The notes beneath the pieces are model-generated. The model made no database searches. It was not told where the DNA came from and saw only the letters and a list, made by a program, of their open reading frames with translations. DNA of 64,000 nucleotides, taken from the NCBI GenBank assembly GCA_964409485.1, contig CAYPDM010000001.1, forward strand, positions 1-64,000. Direction: 5' to 3'. This document shows positions 8,938-16,641 of this stretch, in pieces. The translations under genes and the position numbers were made by a program. The stretch's first letter is position 1. Every line of letters starts with the position of its first letter. The stretch comes from JAFGPF01 sp964409485 (lineage in GTDB: Bacteria; Chloroflexota; Dehalococcoidia; Dehalococcoidales; RBG-16-60-22).

Positions 8938-9615
8938 ATGACAAGGGAACGCCTGACAGTACCGGAACAGAATGTACGTGAATATGCTCATGAGCTAGCT
9001 TACAAGCTCGCCTGCGAGCAACTGGCTGGTATTACCGACATTGAAGAGCAGTGCCGGAAAGCCGGCGCCGAATACATATCCTCCCAAAAAGCCGCCATCA
9101 TCGAGCATCTACGGACGTATTATCGAATCGGCTCCCCCCAAGGCGATGTAGCACTCGTTAATAGCGAGGACGCCGTACCTATAAAAGATAAAATCCTGAT
9201 ACTTGACTATTTTACGCGTGCCGGGGGAACCCCGCTAACCGGTAAGTTGATAACCTACAAAGAGCTGCACGACGGCATCAACTACTTTCCCACGTTTTCC
9301 AAGAGGACCATCCAGCCGCTGGTGACTTATTTCGGTGATGCTCCCGAGCAGCTGTTGAAAACCGCCGCAAGCCTGGGCGGGCGTAAGGCCGATTGCGGTG
9401 ATGCCGCCGTAACGTTCGATGCCTTTCCCCGCGTAACAGTAACTCTCGCCCTGTGGAAGGGCGACCAAGAGTTCCCGCCGGAAGGCAGCATACTGTTCGA
9501 CAGCACCGTTTCCGACTACCTTACCAACGACGATATACACACGCTCTGCGAAAAAATTATCTGGAGATTGGTCAGACTTCTTAAAACTGGAGGTGATACC
9601 CCTGGCAAAAGATAA
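8938..9615 (+). CDS. DUF3786 family protein
   Basis: A 225-residue soluble protein. The segment from about residue 78 (KILILDYFTRAGGTPLTGKL) to residue 190 (ALWKGDQEFPPEGSILFD) follows the DUF3786 pattern, a domain found in anaerobes near acetyl-CoA synthase and corrinoid genes. Only two Cys are in the conserved region, so it is unlikely to hold an Fe-S cluster itself. The gene lies between acsE and the formate dehydrogenase genes and overlaps the next frame by up to 23 bp, implying translational coupling. Its biochemical role is unknown; an assembly or corrinoid-related function is inferred from context only. No strong ribosome-binding site precedes the ATG. Confidence 0.75.
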   Translation: MTRERLTVPEQNVREYAHELAYKLACEQLAGITDIEEQCRKAGAEYISSQKAAIIEHLRTYYRIGSPQGDVALVNSEDAVPIKDKILILDYFTRAGGTPLTGKLITYKELHDGINYFPTFSKRTIQPLVTYFGDAPEQLLKTAASLGGRKADCGDAAVTFDAFPRVTVTLALWKGDQEFPPEGSILFDSTVSDYLTNDDIHTLCEKIIWRLVRLLKTGGDTPGKR

Positions 9616-10090
9616 TTTAACCAAAGCGGACGTCCAGGATAAATTAGAGGAAATCTTCTCGCGTTATAAAGGAGAGAAGCAGGAGCTTATACCCATCCTG
9701 CAGGAAACACAGGCGCAATTCCGCTATCTGCCGGCGGCGGCCATGCGGGAAATCGCCAGATTTTTACGCATGGCGGAAAGCACCATATACGGAGTCAGCA
9801 CCTTCTACGCGCAGTTTAAACTGACGCCTCTGGGCAAAAAGGTAATTAGGGTCTGCCGCGGCACGGCCTGTCACGTACGCGGCTCCGCCAAGGTCCTGGC
9901 TGAAATTGAAAAACAGCTCGGACTCAAAGCCGGGGAGACTACGGAAGACTTAGAATACACACTGGAGACTGTCGCCTGCATCGGCGCCTGCGCCCTGGCG
10001 CCGACGATGACGATAGATAGTGAGACTTACGGCAAGATGACGACCAAGAAAGTTGCGGAGGTTTTAGGTGTCAGAAGCAAAGCCGAGTAA
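9593..10090 (+). CDS. NuoE/HndA-like [2Fe-2S] subunit of formate dehydrogenase complex
   Basis: A roughly 163-residue thioredoxin-fold [2Fe-2S] protein, the small electron-transfer subunit of a NuoEF-type diaphorase. The four cluster Cys lie in VCRGTACHVRGS and VACIGACALAP. The helical N-terminus with LIPILQETQAQFRYLP is typical of NuoE. The frame can start at GTG 9593, but the GGAGG there is better placed for a rare CTG start at 9602; both give nearly the same protein. It overlaps the DUF3786 gene upstream and nuoF-like downstream, so the four genes are probably translationally coupled. With NuoF-like and FdhA it should form an NAD(P)H-linked, possibly electron-bifurcating, formate dehydrogenase. 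Confidence 0.9.
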   Translation: MIPLAKDNLTKADVQDKLEEIFSRYKGEKQELIPILQETQAQFRYLPAAAMREIARFLRMAESTIYGVSTFYAQFKLTPLGKKVIRVCRGTACHVRGSAKVLAEIEKQLGLKAGETTEDLEYTLETVACIGACALAPTMTIDSETYGKMTTKKVAEVLGVRSKAE

Positions 10091-11966
10091 TGGAAATAAG
10101 CAGCGAACGATATTTATCTGCCAGGGAACGGGCTGCGTATCAGGCAAGTCATTTGAATTAACGGAAGCCCTGAAGAAAGCCATCGAGGAGCTGGGTTTGC
10201 AGGGCGTAAATGTAGATTTTACGGGCTGCCACGGTTTCTGCGAGCAGGGGCCGGTGGCTATCGTCGAGCCGGAAGGCATCTTCTATGCCCAGGTTACCGT
10301 GGCCGACGCCCGGGAAATAGTAGAGTCCCACCTGCGGGACGGTAAACCGGTCGAACGTCTTTTCTATAAAGACCCGGTAAGCGGCGAGGCCATCCCCTAT
10401 CATAAAGACATTAAATTTTACAGCATGCAGCAGCGCATCATCCTGCGCAACTGCGGGCGACTTAACCCTGAAAGAATCGAGGACTACATGGCCACCGGAG
10501 GCTATGAGTCTCTGAAAAAGTGCCTGAAAGAAATGACCCCGGAGGAGGTCATCGACGAGATAAAGCGCTCCGGCCTGCGGGGACGCGGCGGCGCCGGCTT
10601 CCCCACCGGAATGAAATGGGAGTTCTGCCGCAATGCCACCGGCGAACCGAAATACATGATATGCAACGCCGACGAAGGCGACCCCGGGGCTTTCATGGAC
10701 CGCAGCACTATGGAAGGCGACCCCCATACCGTCATCGAGGGTATGACCATAGCCGCCTACGCCATCGGCGCCTCGGAGGGCTATATCTATATCCGTGCGG
10801 AATACCCGCTGGCCGTTAAACGCGTACGTCTGGCCATCCGGCAGGCCGAGGAAAAAGGATTTCTCGGCGATAATATACATGGTTCCGATTTCAGCCTGCA
10901 TATGCATGTCAAGGAAGGCGCCGGCGCTTTCGTCTGCGGTGAAGAGACAGCGCTTATGGCGTCTATCGAAGGCAAGCGGGGCATGCCCCGCTCCCGTCCA
11001 CCCTTCCCGGCAACCTCCGGACTATGGGGAAAACCAAGCAATATCAATAATGTGAAATCGCTGGCCACCGTGCCGGTTATTATAGCCAAAGGCGCCGACT
11101 GGTATGCCGCCACCGGCACCGAGAGAAGTAAAGGGACGTGCGTCTTCGCCCTAACAGGCAAAATCGCCAACAGCGGTCTTATCGAAGTGCCTATGGGTAT
11201 TCCCCTCCGTAAAATCATCTATGAAATCGGCGGGGGCATCCCCGGAGGCAAGAAATTCAAAGCCGTCCAGACCGGCGGGCCCTCCGGCGGCTGCCTGCCG
11301 GAAAGCTACCTCGACCAGCCGGTCGACTACGAATCACTGGCCGCCGCCGGCTCTATGATGGGCTCCGGCGGCATGGTCGTCATGGACGAGGAGACCTGCA
11401 TGGTAGATGTCGCCCGCTATTTCCTTTCATTCACCCAGGCAGAGTCCTGCGGCAAGTGCGTCCCCTGCCGTATCGGCACCAAGCAGATGCTGGATATCCT
11501 GGAGAGAATCTGCCGGGGCGAGGGTAAACCGGACGACATCGACCTGCTCCAGCAACTGGGCGAGAACATTAAAGCCGGGTCACTCTGTCAGCTGGGACAG
11601 ACGGCTCCCAATCCCGTCCTGACCACCCTGCGCTATTTCCGCGAGGAATATGAAGCACATATCAACGAGAAACGGTGCCCGGCGCTATCCTGTACCAAAC
11701 TGATTTCATTTTATATACTGCCGGATAAATGCCAGGGTTGCGGCATCTGCGCGCGTAACTGCCCGTCGGAATGCATTATCGGCGATAAGAGAATGGTGCA
11801 CGTCATCGACCAGGATAAATGCGTCAGGTGCGGCACCTGCCTTGAAGTCTGCCCGGAGAGATTCGGCGCCGTGGTCAAGGTATCCGCGGAAGAGGTGGAC
11901 GTACCGAGCGAGCCGATACCGGTAAAGGAGAAACCGAAAGCCGCGGCAGCATCCCCGGGAGAGTAA
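10068..11966 (+). CDS. NuoF/HndC-like NAD(P)H- and FMN-binding subunit
   Basis: A 632-residue flavoprotein. An N-terminal thioredoxin-like [2Fe-2S] domain (CQGTGCVSGKS near residue 18, CHGFCEQGP near 50) precedes the NuoF core. The core has the FMN/NADH glycine loop GLRGRGGAGFPTGMKW, then CNADEGDPGAFMDR, and the [4Fe-4S] site SCGKCVPCRIG. A C-terminal two-cluster ferredoxin follows (CQGCGICARNC and CVRCGTCLEVC). This is the layout of HndC/HydB-type subunits in bifurcating hydrogenases and formate dehydrogenases. The GTG start at 10068 has GGAGG 6 nt upstream and overlaps nuoE by 23 bp. It presumably passes electrons between NAD(P)H, ferredoxin and FdhA. Confidence 0.94.
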   Translation: MSEAKPSNGNKQRTIFICQGTGCVSGKSFELTEALKKAIEELGLQGVNVDFTGCHGFCEQGPVAIVEPEGIFYAQVTVADAREIVESHLRDGKPVERLFYKDPVSGEAIPYHKDIKFYSMQQRIILRNCGRLNPERIEDYMATGGYESLKKCLKEMTPEEVIDEIKRSGLRGRGGAGFPTGMKWEFCRNATGEPKYMICNADEGDPGAFMDRSTMEGDPHTVIEGMTIAAYAIGASEGYIYIRAEYPLAVKRVRLAIRQAEEKGFLGDNIHGSDFSLHMHVKEGAGAFVCGEETALMASIEGKRGMPRSRPPFPATSGLWGKPSNINNVKSLATVPVIIAKGADWYAATGTERSKGTCVFALTGKIANSGLIEVPMGIPLRKIIYEIGGGIPGGKKFKAVQTGGPSGGCLPESYLDQPVDYESLAAAGSMMGSGGMVVMDEETCMVDVARYFLSFTQAESCGKCVPCRIGTKQMLDILERICRGEGKPDDIDLLQQLGENIKAGSLCQLGQTAPNPVLTTLRYFREEYEAHINEKRCPALSCTKLISFYILPDKCQGCGICARNCPSECIIGDKRMVHVIDQDKCVRCGTCLEVCPERFGAVVKVSAEEVDVPSEPIPVKEKPKAAAASPGE

Positions 11967-11973
11967 ACTCATA

Positions 11974-14736
11974 ATGGATAAAATTACTCTAACCATCAAC
12001 GGGCAGGAAGTCAAAGCGACCAGAGGCATGACCGTGCTCGAAGCCGCGCAGTCGGCTGATATCTATATCCCCACCCTCTGCCACTATCCCGACCTCGACC
12101 CGTACGGGGGCTGCCGACTCTGCATCGTAGAGATTGAAAAAATGCGAGGTCTGCCCACGTCCTGCACGACCCCCGCCACCGATGGGATGGTCGTCACTAC
12201 GGAATCGGAGGCCATCAACGAAGTACGCCGCGCCTCTCTGGAGCTAATACTCTCCACCCACCCCTGCGACTGCCTGGAGTGCCACCGACGGGAGCGCTGC
12301 GGCCCGTACGATATCTGCCTGCGGCATGTCGCCGTGACCGACCGCTGTGTCGTCTGTCCATCCAATAACAACTGCGAATTGCAGAATGTGGTCGACTACA
12401 TCGGCGTCCACGAGCTGCGCATCCCCCGGGATACCGAACCCCGGACTATTGATACCAGCAACCCGTTCTTCGACCTCGACCGCAACCGCTGCATTCTCTG
12501 CGCCCGCTGCGTGCGCGCCTGCCAGGAGATAACCGGCGTCGGCGCTATCGATATGGCCCATCGCGGGTACAGTATGAAAGTAGCCACCTTCGGCGATATG
12601 CCCCTGATGGAATCGATTTGCCGTTCCTGCGGCGAGTGCATGGTACGCTGTCCGGTGGGCGCTATCACACCCAAGGAAACCGCGAGACCGGAACGCGAGG
12701 TCAAGACCGTCTGCCCTTACTGCGGCGTCGGCTGCTCGATGTACCTGGGCGTCAAAGATAACGCCATTACCGGCGTCCGCGGTGACGAATACGGCCCGGC
12801 CAATCAGGGTCGACTCTGCGTGAAGGGCCGCTTCGGCATTGCCGAGTTCGTCAATCACCGCGAACGGCTGACCGCGCCCCTTATCAGGAAGAATGGCCGG
12901 CTGGTAGAAGCTTCCTGGGACGAGGCACTCGAACTGGTCGCCGGTAAGCTGAAAAATTACCGCGGCGACGAAGTGGCGGTAATATCCTCCGCCAAGAGCA
13001 CCAACGAGGACAACTATGTCATGCAGAAGTTCGCCCGGGCGGTGCTGCGCACCAACAACATAGACCACTGCGCCCGCCTCTGACATGCCCCCACCGTGGC
13101 CGGTCTGGTCACAACCTTCGGAAGCGGGGCCTCGACCAATTCCCTGAAAGACCTCAACGACGCCGGGTGCATCATAGCCATCGGCACCAACACCACCGAA
13201 GCCCACCCGATAATCGGTATGAATATCCGCAGGGCGGTCCGCAAAGGCACCAGACTAATCGTGGCCAATCCCCTGGAAATCCCTCTGGCGCGCGACGCCG
13301 ATGTCTGGCTGCAACACCGCGCCGGCACGGACGTAGTCCTGCTGATGGGCATGATGAAAGTAATCGTAGATGAAGGCCTGATGGACACCACTTTCATCGA
13401 GGAAAGGTGTGAGAACTACGATTTCTTCAAGGACTCGCTCAATAATTACCCGCTGAACCTCGTAGAGAACATCACCGGCGTGCCCGGCGAGAAAGTAGCC
13501 GGGGCCGCCCGCCTTTACGCCGGCAACAGCCCGGCATCCATCCTTTACACGATGGGCATCACCCAGCATACTCACGGCACGGATAATGTTATCGCCGTCG
13601 CCAACCTGGCCATGCTTACCGGCAATATCGGCAAGCCCGGCGCCGGCGTCAACCCGCTGCGGGGACAAAATAACGTACAGGGTGCCTGCGACGTCGGAGC
13701 CCTGCCCAATGTCTTCCCCGGCTACCAGGCCGTAGGCAACGAAATCCTCAAGGAGAAATTCGAGGCGGCCTGGGGCGTCAGTCTTAACCCGACGCCCGGC
13801 AAGACTCTTACCGAGATTATGCCGCTGGCCCACGAAGGCAAGGTCAAGGCAATGTACCTCATGGGCGAGAACCCTTCTTTAAGCGACCCGGATGCCAGCC
13901 ATGTCCGGGAGGCGATGCAGCGGCTGGAATTCTTCGTGGTGCAGGATATCTTCCTCAATGAGACCGCCTTGCTGGCCGATGTCGTCCTGCCGGCCTGCAG
14001 TTTTGCGGAAAAGGACGGCACCTTCACCAACACCGAGCGCCGCGTCCAGCGGGTAAGGAAAGCCATCGAACCCGTGGGTGACAGCCGTCCCGACTGGTGG
14101 ATTACCTGCCGGATTGCTCAAAGCATGGGAGGCGCCGGGTTCGACTTTACACATCCGTCGCAGATTATGGAGGAGATTGCCGAAGTCACACCGAGCTACG
14201 GCGGCATCACCTACGAGCGACTTGAAAAGGAAGGCCTGCAGTGGCCCTGCCCTACCGAAGACCACCCGGGGACGGCGATACTCCACACCGAACTCTTCTC
14301 GCGCGGCAGAGGGCATTTCGTCCCGCTTGAATACCGGCCGTCCGACGAACTGCCGGACGAGGAATACCCGCTGGTGCTTACCACCAACCGCAGCCTGTTC
14401 CACTTTCATACCGGCACAATGACCCGCAAGGTCAGGGGCCTCAATACCTTCATGGGCGAGGGGCTGGTGGCGATAAATCCTAAAGACGCCGCAGACCTGG
14501 GCATTGAAGACGGCGAAATGGTGCGGGTGAGTTCACGCCGCGGCGAAGTAACCGCCAAAGCCAGCGTGACGGAGTCCGTGCCGCCCGGAACGGTCGCCAT
14601 GACCTTCCATTTTGCGGAAACCCCCACCAACGAGCTGACCAACCCCGCCCTCGACCCCATATCCAAGATACCGGAGTATAAAGTAGCCGCGATAAGAGTA
14701 AAAAAAATAGGGCGGGCGGCGGTAAAGGCGGTCTGA
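11974..14736 (+). CDS. fdhA: Selenocysteine formate dehydrogenase alpha subunit with NuoG-like N-terminus
   Basis: A 920-residue protein when the in-frame TGA at 13081-13083 is read as selenocysteine (U370). The N-terminus has a [2Fe-2S] domain (CHYPDLDPYGGCRLC), a His-Cys [4Fe-4S] region (HPCDCLECHRRERC) and two [4Fe-4S] ferredoxin sites (CILCARCVRAC, CRSCGECMVRC). The molybdopterin part begins at VCPYCGVGCSMY. The residues around the TGA read DHCARL-U-HAPTVAGL, the FdhA active-site signature. Reading continues in the same frame through GQNNVQGACDVGALPN to the C-terminal cofactor domain. It reversibly reduces CO2 to formate using bis-MGD with Mo or W. An automatic caller would split it at 13083 into two false genes. 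Confidence 0.96.
13096..13112 (+). promoter_or_regulatory. SECIS hairpin for selenocysteine insertion in fdhA
   Basis: Twelve nt after the TGA, GTGGCC (13096-13101) pairs with GGTCAC (13107-13112) over six pairs including one G-U. The five-nt loop is GGTCT. A GGU-containing loop at this spacing is the SelB-binding signature of bacterial SECIS elements, and the E. coli fdhF element has the same GGUCU apical sequence. This explains why the TGA is not a stop. The selA/B/C/D genes are not in the window. Confidence 0.9.
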
Positions 14737-14742
14737 TAGAGA

Positions 14743-15663
14743 TTATCCCTCCTCCTGTAAGAGCCTCTGCGCCGTGATGGCGGCGATGGCGCCATCGCCG
14801 ACCGCCGTGACGACCTGCCGCGGCGAGCCGCTCCTGATGTCCCCCGCCGCCATGATGTAAGGAGCTTCCGTCTGCATCCTCCCGTTGACGATTATCTGGC
14901 CGTGGTCGTCCAGCGGTATGATGCCGTCGAGGTAGTCCGTATTAGGCTCCAGGCCAATGTGTACCAGGACGCCGTCCACACTAAGAGTCTCTTTCTTGCC
15001 TTCAGCACCCTTTAGTTCTATCGCCTCTACCCTATCTTTGCCAGTAATAGCCTCGACGGTCATGCCGCAGCGTACTTCTATTTTGGGGTCGGCGTTGAGC
15101 CTGTCGCAGAGCACCGCCGTGGCGGTGAGTTCCGGCATGGCTTCGATGATAATCACCTTCGAGGCGATTTTCGCCATGTAAAGGGCCTCGGTAACGCCGG
15201 CATCCCCTCCACCGCACACCGCCACCACCCGGTCGGCGTAATGACCGCCGTCGCAGAAGGCGCATTCAAAGACACCCTTTCCCGCCAGTTCCGCCTCGCC
15301 GGGGACGCCAAGCTTTTTATTCTTAGAACCCCCGGTAAAAATCACGACATTGGTGGTATACCCCTGGCCGTTGGCGCACCCTACCCAGCGGGTGCCGGAG
15401 AAAAGCTCCAGGCCGGTGACATCCCCGGACTCCGTTTCCAGTCCGTACTTCTTAGCCTGTTCGACCATCTCCGCAGCTAACTTAGCGCCGGAAACACCTT
15501 CGGTAAAGCCGGGGTAGTTCTCGATAAGCTCAATATTGCGTATGTAACCGCCGACGGTCTCTTTTTCCAGCAGGAGCGTCCGCCGGTTGGCCCTGCTTAA
15601 GTAAAGTCCGGCCGTCAGCCCCGCCGGCCCACCCCCTGCGATGACGACATCCCAGTCAAACAT
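14743..15663 (-). CDS. trxB: Thioredoxin reductase-like flavoprotein
   Basis: A 306-residue FAD/NAD(P)H-dependent disulfide reductase. It has the N-terminal FAD loop IAGGGPAGLTAGLYLSRANR, the redox motif CAFC (residues about 134-137; CATC in the best-known enzymes), the second dinucleotide loop CGGGDAGVTEA and the C-terminal AAGDIRSG FAD motif. Length is normal. It ends 6 bp from the convergent fdhA stop and starts 43 bp after the SMP-30-like gene, probably as the last gene of a leftward unit. It may reduce thioredoxin or a thioredoxin-like partner; the specific partner cannot be told from the sequence. Confidence 0.92.
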   Translation of the reverse strand: MFDWDVVIAGGGPAGLTAGLYLSRANRRTLLLEKETVGGYIRNIELIENYPGFTEGVSGAKLAAEMVEQAKKYGLETESGDVTGLELFSGTRWVGCANGQGYTTNVVIFTGGSKNKKLGVPGEAELAGKGVFECAFCDGGHYADRVVAVCGGGDAGVTEALYMAKIASKVIIIEAMPELTATAVLCDRLNADPKIEVRCGMTVEAITGKDRVEAIELKGAEGKKETLSVDGVLVHIGLEPNTDYLDGIIPLDDHGQIIVNGRMQTEAPYIMAAGDIRSGSPRQVVTAVGDGAIAAITAQRLLQEEG

Positions 15664-15706
15664 ACAAAATATCCCCTAAAAGTATCTTTATAGAGCCGGA
15701 TTAAAA

Positions 15707-16609
15707 TCAGGGCAGCCCGGTGCCGGGAACCTCCACCTCAACCATCTCTATGCGACCGCTCATTCTGGCTCTGGCCTCATCGGGATAGCTCGTTCCCGCC
15801 GTCATAATAAACAGCGTGCGGCGTTCCGGGCCGCCGAGCATGCAGGCATAAGCCACGTCGGAAGTCTCTATGCGGTCCGTCACCTCGCCGCCCTCGCGCA
15901 CGCGGAGGACCTGGCTGGCGGACGAGTCCGCGACCCATACGGCATTTTCAGCGTCGAGGCAAATCCCGTCGGGCATTACATTCGCGGCAGTCCAGCTGGC
16001 GTGGTCGGCCGGCGAGATAATTCCGGCAGGATACGCCTCGCCGAGCTTTGCCCAGACCCGCCGTCCCGTGAGAGAGCCGTCGGCCTCGATATCGAAGGCC
16101 GTAAGACGGGAGCCCATTGATTCAGCGACTATCAGCGTGCGTCCGTCAGGGGTTATGACAGACCCGTTCGGGAAATACATATCATCGGCAGCGACATTCG
16201 TCTCTCCGTCCGGCGTTACCATGATTATGCAGGCCGGCACAAAGGACTGCCCTTCAAATATATTGAAGCCAAAATGTCCGATATATGCCCGCCCGGAATT
16301 ATCCACTACCATGTCGTTGCAGTAGCCGGAGGCAAGCCCGCTCAAGTCAACCACTTCATTCAGTCCGCCGGCGTCTAGTCTCAACAGGCGCCGGTCGGTC
16401 ATCGAGACCACCAGCAAACGCCCGTCGGGGAGCCACCCCAGCCCCGAAGGCATGCCCGGCACTTCTGCAATTGTGTCGGCCTTGCCATCGAGGTCGACGG
16501 TCATCACCCGATTTGTATGGAAATCAGAAAACCAGAGTTTACTATCGTGCCAGCGCGGGCCTTCCCCGAACGTTAACCCCTCCAGGAGCACTTTCGTCTT
16601 AAGCGTCAT
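15707..16609 (-). CDS. SMP-30/gluconolactonase-like beta-propeller protein
   Basis: A 300-residue six-bladed propeller protein of the SMP-30/gluconolactonase/LRE family, which usually opens lactones using one divalent metal. Candidate metal ligands are visible: Glu in LTFGEGPRWH, Asn in GYCNDMVVD, Asn in YFPNGSVITPDG and Asp in MPDGICLD. I chose the ATG at 16609 because it starts directly before the first blade; the frame is open further upstream into the UPF0182 gene. No signal peptide, so it is cytosolic. It lies 32 bp downstream of the UPF0182 gene and upstream of trxB. The substrate is unknown. Confidence 0.85.
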   Translation of the reverse strand: MTLKTKVLLEGLTFGEGPRWHDSKLWFSDFHTNRVMTVDLDGKADTIAEVPGMPSGLGWLPDGRLLVVSMTDRRLLRLDAGGLNEVVDLSGLASGYCNDMVVDNSGRAYIGHFGFNIFEGQSFVPACIIMVTPDGETNVAADDMYFPNGSVITPDGRTLIVAESMGSRLTAFDIEADGSLTGRRVWAKLGEAYPAGIISPADHASWTAANVMPDGICLDAENAVWVADSSASQVLRVREGGEVTDRIETSDVAYACMLGGPERRTLFIMTAGTSYPDEARARMSGRIEMVEVEVPGTGLP

Positions 16610-16641
16610 GAAAATTCCCTCTTTCCGGCGGGGTGTCTTTA

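Noticed and set aside
13081..13083. Nonsense mutation splitting fdhA
   Set aside because: The downstream frame continues the family sequence without a gap, the position is the known selenocysteine site, and a SECIS hairpin follows.
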